Shown here: piece by piece, positions 46,550 through 55,708 of the stretch | Position numbering within the stretch: position 1 is the first letter of the stretch | Layout of the letters: every line of letters begins with the position of its first letter | NCBI RefSeq assembly: GCF_001580615.1 | Contig: NZ_LHZC01000053.1 | Location: forward strand, 1 to 64,000 | Length of the DNA stretch: 64,000 nt | Source: Acetobacter malorum | Lineage (GTDB): Bacteria; Pseudomonadota; Alphaproteobacteria; Acetobacterales; Acetobacteraceae | Direction: 5' to 3' | Position numbers and translations under genes: made by a program | The notes under the pieces: generated by a model | The model's database searches: none | What the model was told of the DNA's origin: nothing | What the model saw: only the letters and a program-made list of their open reading frames with translations

Positions 46550-46606
46550 TCGGCTTTCGTTGGATATAAACCAAATCAAGACTATCCCGACGTCTGGTCA
46601 GAAAGA

Positions 46607-47189
46607 ATGTTCCCCGCGTGTGCGGGGATGGGCCACTTGAATTTGTTGCCGCGATAGTGTCTATCACGTGTTCCCCGCACGTACGGGGGTGAACCGGTTA
46701 TTCGCCGAGATTTGAGATCTGTGTTCCCCGCGTATGCGGGGATCAACCATGGCGTAAGGAAGTCTGTAAGGGCACTAACCAGCGTTCCCCGCGCATAGGG
46801 GGGATGGGCCTAAAGGCTTTGTAGGAGCACATTTAGCTAAAGTGCGTTCCCCCGCGCGGGGATCAACCATGGAGTGAGGAAGTCTGTAAGGGCACTAATC
46901 AGTGTTCCCCACGTGTGCGGGGATGAGCCAAAAATCAAACTGACTTTATCCCCGGTTTTAATGGGGATGGGCCAGTGGTGCGTCCTATACGTTCCCCGTG
47001 CGGTCGGGGCGCAGAGCAAGCATTGTTTCCTCACTTACGCATTTGAGCGCACATGGGGATGATCCGGCCGCAGGGCGTAATTCTTTTTCTTCCCCGTGTG
47101 TGCGGGGATGGACCGTTAGCCAAAAGTCGCCTAATGGTTCCGAAACGCCCTCTTGGCATTGTTTTCCCCGTTTATCCGGGGATCAACCG
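46607..47189 (+). CRISPR. Decayed CRISPR array with duplicated spacer
   Basis: Recognisable degenerate repeats start at 46607, 46668, 46721, 46782, 46844 (26 nt), 46902, 46946 (very diverged), 47087 and 47161. Several spacers keep 32 nt (46636-46667, 46750-46781, 46870-46901). The spacers at 46750 and 46870 are the same sequence with four changes (both contain AGTCTGTAAGGGCACTAA). Further remnants run on to about 47390. Repeat ends vary (GGGCCA, CAACCA, GAGCCA, GAACCG). Such drift shows the locus is no longer maintained. Confidence 0.8.
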
Positions 47190-47450
47190 CTGGCACGATA
47201 CTGATGTTCGCCTCTTCGGAGGGGATGCCTCCATGGCAGGTCCATTCAAGAAAGATCTCCCTTCACCGGGGATGGCCGCAAAGGTCTGCTACCAAGGATT
47301 ATTTCCCCTCTTATGGCGTTGAGGCCGTTGGGGATTTGCCTCAAGAATACGTGCTGGCTATACGTTATACGTTCCTCATGATTTGGGGATCAGTGAGAAA
47401 ATTTCGCCCCTTCCCGAGTAAATGCCATCATATGAAAACAGGAATTTAAA

Positions 47451-47972
47451 ATGGCTCGTAAACGGAAAAGAATGTGGGCTTCTCCCGCGCCCGCCAATCC
47501 TGCAGTGCTGGAGAAGACCAGCCCGGATGCCTCGGCAGAAGAATTTTCTCTTCGCACTGGGGAAAAGGTGTCTTTATTTTGGCGCCATCGTAAATCGCCC
47601 AAAGGTCTGGACGAAAGCATCATCACTTACAGTGCTTCCGGGCAAAACAAGGCGCTGCGCCTGGCGCATCACTCAGTCTCCAAGGCAACCAGACAGATTT
47701 TTTCCCTTGAGTTCCCCCCACAATCTACAGGGCTTAACAGATCTATCAGCATGCGCATCGCCTATCAGGAGACCTCGGCCGATCACGCGCAAATTCAGGC
47801 TGGCCCATATACGATTGCGCTGAACCCCTCGGAGGGCACAGTACTGCACGTGAAGAATGCCAATGCACATTCACGCCTGGCCACGCCTGATATCAATCCT
47901 CCTGATGGAGAAGGAGGCCTCCTGGCTGCCATCTGCAAGGCCGTGTTAGCGCGCCCCCACTCATTCTTCTGA
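47451..47972 (+). CDS. Hypothetical protein, 173 aa
   Basis: Not recognised. The ATG has AGGAA seven bases upstream. The protein begins MARKRKRMWASPAPANP, a basic patch, followed by a beta-rich domain (GEKVSLFWRHRKSPKG, ISMRIAYQETSADHAQI, GPYTIALNPSEGTVLHV). No membrane segment. It is followed 7 nt later by the phosphatase gene, so the two are probably co-transcribed. Confidence 0.55.
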   Translation: MARKRKRMWASPAPANPAVLEKTSPDASAEEFSLRTGEKVSLFWRHRKSPKGLDESIITYSASGQNKALRLAHHSVSKATRQIFSLEFPPQSTGLNRSISMRIAYQETSADHAQIQAGPYTIALNPSEGTVLHVKNANAHSRLATPDINPPDGEGGLLAAICKAVLARPHSFF

Positions 47973-47979
47973 GGCAGGC

Positions 47980-48612
47980 GTGCCCTCTCTGACACTGTTC
48001 GCTATCCCCCTGAGAGTTGTTCCTTATGCGATTACTGCTCACAGGCCAGACCTGGTTCTGTCCGTCATGCCCAGGGATGAGACTGAGGAGCCTTTTCCAC
48101 AGCTTCCGCCGCTTACCAGACATCATTGGTGCGAAATCCACGACTGCCACTTTGCTGAAGCTGACCTATCACCCTTAGCGCGCCGCCGTACCGTATCGGC
48201 CTTTAGGGATGAGTATGGCTCAAGCACCCCTCACCTGATCACCGGGCGAAAGACCTGGCTACTCCTTAGGGAGATAGACCGTCTGATTGAAGAGGGGCAG
48301 CAGTCGTCTAAAACCCTGATTGCGCACTGTCACGGAGGGGTCAGCAGGTCCCAGGCCGCTGCCTACCTAACGCTATGCAAAATCTTGGGGCCGGGGCAGG
48401 AAGAGAGAGCCATTGATGCTCTGATGTCCGCAAACCATTACGCTCTACCCAACCCCATGCTTGTCTGGCAGGCGGATCGTTTGATGAAACGCGGAGGAGC
48501 AATGGTCGCCGCCCTGCAAAGGAGCAAAGATTACCCCAGCAGATCTCAAGCTGCAGGCCTGACAATAGATCTGAAATCGCAATCAATATCGGTAGACGAC
48601 TTTTTCATCTGA
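47980..48612 (+). CDS. Tyrosine/dual-specificity phosphatase-like protein
   Basis: A 210-aa product from GTG 47980 (GAGG five bases upstream). The P-loop reads AHCHGGVSRSQAAAYL, the HCX5R signature of Cys-based phosphatases, near residue 117. A general-acid Asp lies upstream in the segment HDCHFAEAD. The remainder is helical. Similar small phosphatases are found on alphaproteobacterial plasmids and chromosomes; substrate unknown. Confidence 0.78.
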   Translation: MPSLTLFAIPLRVVPYAITAHRPDLVLSVMPRDETEEPFPQLPPLTRHHWCEIHDCHFAEADLSPLARRRTVSAFRDEYGSSTPHLITGRKTWLLLREIDRLIEEGQQSSKTLIAHCHGGVSRSQAAAYLTLCKILGPGQEERAIDALMSANHYALPNPMLVWQADRLMKRGGAMVAALQRSKDYPSRSQAAGLTIDLKSQSISVDDFFI

Positions 48613-48750
48613 ATTTATCCGCGCCCTCAACTATGCTTTTTCAACCAAAGTAATTTACTCTTCACTTTGACGCCTCCTGATCGTTAGCCTTGTTGCCGAG
48701 ACAGCAAATATCTGTTTACCTACGGCGCAAGGTTAAAACGCAGAACGTCT

Positions 48751-49305
48751 ATGCCTGGTTTTATACCCACCATCATTGGCACAGCGCATAATCTATCCCC
48801 CTTCCTGATCCTGCTCGCCTGCATTCTCGTCGTCGGGCTGCTTGTCCTAAAGACGTCGGGAAAGACTGGGCTCCTCACTCCGCATGCGAAGAAAAAGAAG
48901 AGACCTTTAGGAGTAGACGGTCTTATTTATGACGCGACCCCGCTAATGACGGACTGGGAGGTCAATTTCTTCCGTGAAGTCAAAGCCGTTTTATCAAGAG
49001 ACCTTGAGTGCTTCACACAGGTCCGGTACGCAGATTTCATTCAGGTATCCGAGGACTACGACAGATACACTCGCTATAATGCGAATAAAAAGATTTTCGG
49101 GAAAAGTGCTGATTTCGTCATATACAACTCTCGAAAGCGCGCTGTAGTTCTCGTCTATGAACTCAATGACTCCACACACAACCGCCCGGACAGAATGGAA
49201 AGGGATGCTCTTATTTCATCTATCCTTGCCTCAGCGAATATTCCATTGATCCAGGTAAAGCCTTTTGAGGAGAGAGATATACGCAAAGACCTCCGCATGC
49301 GGTGA
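48751..49305 (+). CDS. Membrane-anchored DUF2726-like protein
   Basis: A 184-aa product with one N-terminal transmembrane helix (FLILLACILVVGLLVLKTSG, about residues 18-37), a Lys-rich stop-transfer segment, then a cytoplasmic DUF2726-type domain (PLMTDWEVNFFREVKAVL, KSADFVIYN, VVLVYELNDSTHNRPDRME, ANIPLIQVKPF). This domain is related to the restriction-endonuclease-like fold; function is unknown. It stands alone before the convergent Dot gene cluster. Confidence 0.75.
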   Translation: MPGFIPTIIGTAHNLSPFLILLACILVVGLLVLKTSGKTGLLTPHAKKKKRPLGVDGLIYDATPLMTDWEVNFFREVKAVLSRDLECFTQVRYADFIQVSEDYDRYTRYNANKKIFGKSADFVIYNSRKRAVVLVYELNDSTHNRPDRMERDALISSILASANIPLIQVKPFEERDIRKDLRMR

Positions 49306-49449
49306 AACGAAACGCAATCGCCGCAAATTTTGCGGACTTCCGAGGCCCGTGTCTGCCGCAAGGTAGTTTAATTGAAGATAGCTTGAGATCTCTACTGCCG
49401 ATAGGCAGCTCAAAAGCCGATAGAGGAAGGCAGATCCTTGTCTTAGCAC

Positions 49450-51873
49450 CTACTGCCGAACAGGTAGTGCCTTATCGACCAGCTCCTGGACTTCCTCCGG
49501 CCAGTCGCTCTCCAGCATGGCCTCTGTAAGTGATATGACATCTGCAATCACCAGATCCGCCAGGGACTGCTCCATCGTCCACATTCCGGGGCTTTCTCGC
49601 ATTGCGTCTCGGATCAGGTGGGTTTTCCCCTCTCTGATCAGATCCGTAATTTTCCCCTTGTTCAACATCAGCTCTGTTGCAAGCACGCGGCCTTCCCCAT
49701 CCTTCCGTTTGACAAGCCTCTGGCTCAGCACACCTTTAAGATTGAGGGAGAGAGACAGGAGGACCATTTCCCGCTCCTGGTATGGGTACATGGCCACGAT
49801 ACGATTGATCGTCACATAGGCAGAGTTCGCATGCAGCGTTCCATAAACCGGATGACCGGTGTCCGACGCGACCAGCGCCTGCCTCATCACCATAATTTCC
49901 CGAATTTCACCAATCAGCAGGGCATCTGGGTTTTGCCGGAGGGCCGCGATCACTGCTGCTTCAAATGATTGCGTATCCCTCCCCACCTCCCTTTGGGTGA
50001 TGATGCATTTGATAGGGTCGTGAACATATTCGATTGGGTTTTCTATGGTGATGATGTGTTCGCCATCAGCATGCCGGTTGCGCCAGTTTATCATGGCAGC
50101 AAGGGTGGTTGATTTCCCTGAGCCTGTTTCGCCGGTTACGAGGAAAATTCCACGACGCAACAAGGACATCACCTTCAGAATCTCTGGAAGTCGGTGGGAT
50201 TCAAACGTCGGCATTTCAGCGTTGATCCGACGTATTGCCATCCCCGTGTGACCACGCTGCACGAACAGGTTAACGCGGAAGCGACCAATCCCTTCCAATT
50301 CCAAAGAACGACTAAACTCTTTCGTCTTAATAAAGCTGGCAAGGTCTTCCGCCAGCAATAGACCGCCCGCAATCCGGTCCATCGAGGCATCTGTCAGAAT
50401 ATGCCTGGACGCATTGTGTGTCCCCTTGTCTCCTTTGATCTTAGCCGGGAGGCCAACATTCATCAGGAGGTCGTCACCCTTTTCGACCTGCAGAGTTGCC
50501 AGAAAGCGGATCATGTCGGCATCGCCTAGTGTCCGACCGAGCTTCTTCTCACTTTCTATCTGACTTTCTATCTGAGCGGCGCGTTCAAGCCTCTCTAGAA
50601 TGTCGGGAGCCGAAGCAAGCCTGACGATAGAAGTCTCATCACTGGTCCGCGCAGAAACAGCCTCGCATGTGTCCCAGGAGATTACTCCGGCAGCCATAGC
50701 CCTTCTGGCATCTTGCGCCATTGTCTGCCCAATGACACGTCCGCTCTTGAGCATTTCGCGGATGATCTGTGTCCATTCAGAGTAATCGGATGCGCATAAA
50801 ATAGTTTTCACCCTGTCGTCGAAAACCATGTATTCGCGCACGGCGGTTACACCTCCACCGATCATGGGAACAAGCAACTGGCACGCAACGAGGTTGAGAG
50901 CTGCAAGAAGATCCAGCGCAATGCTGCGGCGACTTTCTTCGGGGAATTCCATCACGATACGACCGATCGTCTCGGAGACGCCAATAGTATGTACCGTAGA
51001 TAGAACCAAGTGCCCGGTCTGCGCACCACGAAGCATGGCTTCCATAGTTACCCGGCCGCGGGCCTCAGTCACGTAGATCATAGATGGACCACGGCGGAGG
51101 GTATTGCCTACGGCTGAAGCCCAGATTTCGGCAGGGTCCGGGCGAGGACCATGCAGCGTAATATGCTTCCCAACTTCAGACTGGAAAACGTGGCTGTCTG
51201 GATATTCATTATCGGGATATACGGTCTCGATGGGCTGCGCGAGTTCTATGACTTTCTCATAAGCTCCTTCCTGTCGGCATCTCCAATCTATCAAGGAGGA
51301 CGCCAGAACAGATTTGCCGGACCCCGTGGGACCGCAGATCAGGTTCAGCCCCTGCTGTGCCCGGAAATAGTCCTTCATTTCCTGCGGGACGTTTAACAGA
51401 TCAAGCGGGATAGGCTTATCGGATATCACCCGGAGTGTGATCTGAAGGCCTGTGCCACCGGATCTTACATCCAGTCCGGCTGTCGCGTTGATCCTGAGAT
51501 TAATGCGGGCTTTGCGATTGGGGCCGACCTTAATATTGTAGCCGAAATCGGTTGGAGAACCACCAGCCACCATACCGGCAGCGTTCTCCGCCTTATAGAA
51601 ATAATTCAGTATCCCTGAGACCTCATCATGGCTCAGAATACGATCAGAGATAACCTGCCGTCGACCACCGACAAGCACCCACAAGCGCTTACCCGTCTCA
51701 ATGTTTATGTCTTTAACTTTGTTCTGTATGCACCAGCTCAGCAGGTTATCAACAGCGTCCTGGATGAGGACATGAGGCATGTCAGGATATTGGCCGATAT
51801 CCTCACCGCGGGAGAAGAAAGAGTTGGCAGTCTCCTCTTGTTTGACCGTCTCTAAATCCTTCTCCTCCGCCAT
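49450..51873 (-). CDS. DotB-PilU/PilT-type double ATPase fusion
   Basis: The 807-aa product holds two complete secretion ATPases in one frame. The first (residues about 30-430) resembles DotB/TraJ: INLRINATAGLD, Walker A GPTGSGKS at 181, Walker B SMIYVTEARG at 264, TVHT at 293 and EYMVFDDRVKTIL. The second (about 450-800) resembles PilT/PilU: Walker A GETGSGKS at 581, Asp box ENPIEY at 611, Walker B ALLIGEIRE at 651, TLHANS at 679 and GVLSQRLVKRKDGEGRV. Both nucleotide sites look intact. ATG 51873 is 25 nt after the dotC stop. Possible roles: type IVB secretion and pilus retraction in one protein. Confidence 0.9.
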   Translation of the reverse strand: MAEEKDLETVKQEETANSFFSRGEDIGQYPDMPHVLIQDAVDNLLSWCIQNKVKDINIETGKRLWVLVGGRRQVISDRILSHDEVSGILNYFYKAENAAGMVAGGSPTDFGYNIKVGPNRKARINLRINATAGLDVRSGGTGLQITLRVISDKPIPLDLLNVPQEMKDYFRAQQGLNLICGPTGSGKSVLASSLIDWRCRQEGAYEKVIELAQPIETVYPDNEYPDSHVFQSEVGKHITLHGPRPDPAEIWASAVGNTLRRGPSMIYVTEARGRVTMEAMLRGAQTGHLVLSTVHTIGVSETIGRIVMEFPEESRRSIALDLLAALNLVACQLLVPMIGGGVTAVREYMVFDDRVKTILCASDYSEWTQIIREMLKSGRVIGQTMAQDARRAMAAGVISWDTCEAVSARTSDETSIVRLASAPDILERLERAAQIESQIESEKKLGRTLGDADMIRFLATLQVEKGDDLLMNVGLPAKIKGDKGTHNASRHILTDASMDRIAGGLLLAEDLASFIKTKEFSRSLELEGIGRFRVNLFVQRGHTGMAIRRINAEMPTFESHRLPEILKVMSLLRRGIFLVTGETGSGKSTTLAAMINWRNRHADGEHIITIENPIEYVHDPIKCIITQREVGRDTQSFEAAVIAALRQNPDALLIGEIREIMVMRQALVASDTGHPVYGTLHANSAYVTINRIVAMYPYQEREMVLLSLSLNLKGVLSQRLVKRKDGEGRVLATELMLNKGKITDLIREGKTHLIRDAMRESPGMWTMEQSLADLVIADVISLTEAMLESDWPEEVQELVDKALPVRQ

Positions 51874-51898
51874 GTCATCTAATCCTATACATCCAGTT

Positions 51899-52921
51899 TC
51901 ACTGGGGCATGGCATCCGGCCATGCGTCTTTAGTCTGGTCAGGCAGGTTTTCCATGCTGACACGGCCGGGTGGCATGGCCGCAGCTTCTGGCGGTTCGGA
52001 AGACGGAATGGCCCTGTCCTGATCAGGGTGTCGAACATTCAGAAGTGAGGGAGAGGTGATCCGGTATGTGCGATCATTTTCACGCATATCCATCCCCGTG
52101 CCGGTAACGCCAAGGTCTCCCGTAGCCACCATAGGGGCGCTAACTTTGTTCTCTTCCAGTAGGACTTTGTATCGGACCATGCCCTTATAGTCGCGCTCAA
52201 GACGCGCCAGACTGACCTTGTAATTGACGAAGGCTAGATGCTGGCCATCGTCCCACCCTTGGTGGACATAGTCTTTCCAGAGAGAGCGCTCGGAATCATT
52301 CTTCGGGAGCAATTCGTCTGACGGTAACGTGGGTGCTTTTGTGGGAACATGCTGCCGAAGATAGCTCTCCCAGGTCGGAGATATTTTTGCCAGCCTGGCC
52401 GGTGAGAGTATCCTGTAATACCGGTCCGCCACACGTACTGAATTACCAGCATCCGCCTGTTCGAATGTGTCCTGGCTTTCGGAAATGACCGGTGGAAGAA
52501 TGGCTACGCCGCCGGGCTGAATGACCACGAGTTTGTTGAAATCAAAAATGACAGACAGGCGGCCGGACTGGGAATCAAGCATCGCATTAATCTGCTGTGC
52601 CCCCCAGGTCTTCCCTATCCTTGAGCCGTAGGATATAGCCGCGTCTCGCATCGCTCCCATATGGAGTTGCTCTTTCTGTGTCATCTTGTCGGACGACCCG
52701 GCCCGCATGTTTTCGAGGTCTTTCAGGCTGGGTAATTGCAGAGGACGTTGATTGAGTTGTCCGGCCCGATAGGTGGGATTTACAGGGAGCGGCTCACCTG
52801 TCCTGTCAACACTAAGTATGTCTTCCGGATGATCTTGATCCTGTGCAAAGGCTTCGCTTGCAAGGACGCCAAACAGGCTAACCCCGCACGCCAAGGCAGA
52901 GATAAAATTCATCCGTTTCAT
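51899..52921 (-). CDS. dotC: Type IVB secretion protein DotC (TraI-like)
   Basis: A 340-aa product with a signal peptide (MKRMNFISALACGVSLFGV, cleavage about EAFA). The DotC hallmarks are present in order: MRDAAISYGSRIGKTWGAQQ, FDFNKLVV and ILPPVI; ADRYYRI and PTWESYL; LLPKNDSERSLW; and LARLERDYKGMVRYKVLLEEN followed by GVTGTGMDMR with NDRTYRIT. DotC supports the outer-membrane core ring of Dot/Icm and IncI conjugation systems. It overlaps the dotD stop by four bases. No lipobox Cys is seen, unlike Legionella DotC. Confidence 0.9.
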   Translation of the reverse strand: MKRMNFISALACGVSLFGVLASEAFAQDQDHPEDILSVDRTGEPLPVNPTYRAGQLNQRPLQLPSLKDLENMRAGSSDKMTQKEQLHMGAMRDAAISYGSRIGKTWGAQQINAMLDSQSGRLSVIFDFNKLVVIQPGGVAILPPVISESQDTFEQADAGNSVRVADRYYRILSPARLAKISPTWESYLRQHVPTKAPTLPSDELLPKNDSERSLWKDYVHQGWDDGQHLAFVNYKVSLARLERDYKGMVRYKVLLEENKVSAPMVATGDLGVTGTGMDMRENDRTYRITSPSLLNVRHPDQDRAIPSSEPPEAAAMPPGRVSMENLPDQTKDAWPDAMPQ

Positions 52922-53637
52922 TCAGATGCTCCAGTCGCTGAAACGAACCCCGCGGGAAGATTCCCGACGCTTACGGAAGCCGATTTTGTGCAATGGCAAT
53001 TCGCATCCCGGAAACGGGCGACAGGCTTCTTTGCCGGCTTAGACACTCTCTTCGGAGCGCGCGCCGGATGAGATTTCTGATCAGAAATTTTCGCCGGAGA
53101 GGATCGCTCTGAGCGACGAATCGACTCATTCCGATACTCAATTCTTCTCTGAGTTGGATCCACAATCAGGGTCGCATACTGCTGAACCTGCAGCCCGACA
53201 TCTTCGAGAACTTTGGCCACTGACATGTCCTGCATCTGAACCGTCACGATACCCGGAGCTTTCGCATCGCCTCCGGTTTCGATGAACCCATAACCGATGC
53301 TTTCAGCCAGCCTCTTAGCCACCTCAACACCGGGGCCCGTGAAATCAATCGTGGTTTTGGCCTGAAGTTCCGGAGGGAGGCCACTCTCGTCTATTGCAGA
53401 GGCCGGAGGGGGTGTTCTAGCGGCAGCGACCATGGCCATTTTTGTCTGCGCATCTTTCACGCGCATCGCCGCCTGAGCGAGCATTTGGTCAGCCTCTTCC
53501 CGTATTTCCGGAGAATAAGGAACGTCTATCGGGGAAGGTGCTCTATAGCTCTCATAGTGATCTCCGCAAGCCGATAGAGTCAGTGCCCCCGATACCAGCG
53601 CGCACATGGAGAAGAAGCGTTGCCGATAAAGCACCAT
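52918..53637 (-). CDS. dotD: Type IVB secretion lipoprotein DotD (TraH-like)
   Basis: A 239-aa product with a lipoprotein signal (lipobox LSAC, about Cys24). A helical linker (QMLAQAAMRVKDAQTKMAM) is followed by the DotD N0-like domain: ELQAKTTIDFTGPGVEVAKR, GYGFIETGG, VLEDVGLQVQQYATLIVDP and RRIEYR. DotD and DotC recruit the secretin-like DotH to the outer membrane. The C-terminal 60 residues are a basic Lys/Ser/Arg tail not seen in the typical protein. It is the first gene of dotD-dotC-dotB-fusion. Confidence 0.88.
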   Translation of the reverse strand: MVLYRQRFFSMCALVSGALTLSACGDHYESYRAPSPIDVPYSPEIREEADQMLAQAAMRVKDAQTKMAMVAAARTPPPASAIDESGLPPELQAKTTIDFTGPGVEVAKRLAESIGYGFIETGGDAKAPGIVTVQMQDMSVAKVLEDVGLQVQQYATLIVDPTQRRIEYRNESIRRSERSSPAKISDQKSHPARAPKRVSKPAKKPVARFRDANCHCTKSASVSVGNLPAGFVSATGASE

Positions 53638-53772
53638 AGGTTTTTCCTGATCAGAAATTCAGATTATTACCACAATCAAACAGGCCAGAACGTGGAAGTT
53701 CAAGGCTTAAATACCCAAGGGGTAATCTTTCCTTGAAGGACTTGCTGGCCTTCAAGGTTTAAGAAGTCTGAT

Positions 53773-54517
53773 AATGGGCGATTTCGAGCAGTTTGCTCCT
53801 ACATGTCACATTGTAAGACATACGCACTCACACCTCTGCAGGGGGAGAGAATTCAAGCTGTAGGCCCTCATTCAGTCCACGCCAGTCACCCGGCGCCCCC
53901 ATCCGAGGCCCCAAGCACTGTACGACTTTGTACTACTTAGCGTCCGCCATGCGGGCGCAGATCAGATGGATGAAATAGTACGCATCAGAAGGAAGGAATG
54001 ACCGCTTTACTACTCATACGAGCATAACTTTCCTTGCACCTTTGTACCACACGGTACGATATCGTCACAGCAAACACACCATTGCACGTTGGCGGTTTGT
54101 GGTGGGGCGCAGGGAGGGATCGACACGCTTCGCGCTGAGAAAATGGCATCTGGATGCTTGTCGTACAGTACCGCGTTGTACTCCATTCGACCCGAGGTGT
54201 TGGCACAACATCACAGACAACGAGGTAATGAGGCAACTACGGAACACAGTGCGACCAGGCACTGTCCCACTCTATTCGCTCCGCCAATGAAGGATCTGAG
54301 ATCTCTCGTACTGTACGACTTTATACTGCCGTTGATGGTGAGCCATCACAAATGGGCGTATTTTGCCGAGTAGCCGTGATTTATCGCCAGTTTGGTGAAG
54401 CGACGAAGAAAACAGCGCAAAATGGGCGATTATCGACCCACGAGACCGGGAATGACGTCCCTCCCCGTTTCAAGGCGTTTCCAAATTCCGGGAAACGTTT
54501 CCAAAACGTGGATAAGT
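53773..54517. other. Candidate replication origin: iteron-like repeats and DnaA-box-like site
   Basis: No credible gene. The 18-mer ACTGTACGACTTTGTACT (53917-53934) recurs with one change at 54310-54327, and its first ten bases occur inverted at 54160-54169. The motif AATGGGCGAT(T) occurs at 53773, 54351 (diverged) and 54421. CGTGGATAA at 54507-54515 is, on the minus strand, one base from a DnaA box. Together these fit a plasmid origin. No initiator gene is recognised beside it. Confidence 0.45.
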
Positions 54518-54784
54518 TATTGTTTCGGCTGTCTTTTTCTGGAAAATTTCCGACATTTCGGCGTGCATATATAGCGGCGGTTACAACCCCTCTGTCGATT
54601 GTCTAGTATTTCTGCCGAACTCTCCTCACGCAAACCAGAACACCCCTCCTGATATTCAGACCATGCGTTCCCGGAATTCAGCACATCCGTTTCCATTTGT
54701 CGGTAGTTATGGGGGGACAGACGTCCCCCCATACGGTGCCACACATATCTAGAAGCCAGAATGGCGACGTTCGTAGCCACACAT

Positions 54785-55640
54785 AACTTCGGCAACACAG
54801 GTAAAATCCGGGGTCAAACAGGCCGGCCTCACCCACAGGGCGAGGGCGTCTGGTAACGCAGAAGAATCTGGAAACAGAGACAAACTTCGGTGACGAACGG
54901 CGCGCGCCACGGCTTACAGCCGGGGAAGAGCACGGCGAGACACCACCACCCCACACACAGTCGAGCCGGACAGGGAACACAGACAAATCCGGAACCAGAA
55001 AAAGATCCGGCTACAAACTCAAAATCGGCAACAAAACCAGGCCTCAGGCCTCAGACACCAAATCCCGCTCGACACCAGAAACATATGCGGCACCTGACGG
55101 CCCGCATCAGAGACGCAGAATGCGGCTCGCGGGCGGCCCGTCCCGCGCAGCGGGTCGCGGCCCTCAGGACCCACTCCTTAACTACGGCCAACCGACCGCG
55201 CCGGATACCGCGCGGCAACGCCGGAACCACAAGGGAGGCACCCCTGTACCATGGAGAGCCAGAGGAGCGTCACACAAGTCCCGAACCAAGCACGGGAGTA
55301 TCCCACGGTCACAACCGAAAGAAAGCGCCCCCGCAACCTCACTAAAGTCCGGCACCAGAAAACAGCTCCGGAGACAAAAACAATCTTCGGGTCCAGAATC
55401 AGAACTTCGGCACCACTCCCCTCCCGTCCCGCGCAGCGGGCGGCCACTCCTCAATCCAGGCCAGCACGGCACGAAGTGTCGCGCGCCGAATATACCGCCC
55501 AACCCAACCAGCCGCGCAGCAAACGTGGGGGGGGCGGCCCCCACTCCTTAATCCGCCACCACACAGAGTGTGGCCCCAGAGAGAACTCTGGCAGCAAAAC
55601 GCCCAATCCGGCGCCGAAGGATGCCTGTGGCAACAGAAAG
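54785..55640. repeat. About fifteen ~19-nt degenerate repeats (T-C/T-CGG-N-N-A-C type)
   Basis: Units such as TCCGGAACCAGAAAAAGA, TCCGGCTACAAACTCAAAA, TCCGGCACCAGAAAACAGC and TCCGGAGACAAAAACAATC follow each other at 18-20 nt in clusters. Clusters start near 54788, 54849, 54987, 55347 and 55588. Between clusters lie two copies of TCCCGCGCAGCGGG (55141, 55427) and the motif CACTCCTTAA(T) (55172, 55445 with one change, 55542, 55718). The frames through it do not read as protein. Function unknown; origin, transfer-origin or RNA element are all possible. Confidence 0.6.
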
Positions 55641-55643
55641 TGG

Positions 55644-55708
55644 GTTTGTTTGTTTTTTGGTTTTTTTGGTTTTTTTATTTTTTCTTTTTTTGGTTTTTTT
55701 TGTTTTTT
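55644..55708 (+). other. T-rich tract, 65 nt
   Basis: On the plus strand the tract is nearly all T with scattered GG or G, A and C. It is followed by AATGGGCCACTCCTTAAT, the last copy of the CACTCCTTAAT motif. It would melt easily and could act as an unwinding region beside the repeats, or stop transcription. It precedes the gene at 55910 by 200 nt. Confidence 0.5.

Noticed and set aside
46455..47449. Short frames through the second CRISPR locus
   Set aside because: They follow the degenerate repeats and have no family or ribosome-site support.
44000..49400. Search for cas genes around the CRISPR loci
   Set aside because: None of the encoded proteins shows Cas1, Cas2, Cas3 or Cascade features.
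51874..52038. Upstream extension of the double ATPase by 55 codons
   Set aside because: It would overlap dotC by about 140 nt; the ATG at 51873 gives clean spacing and a normal ATPase start.
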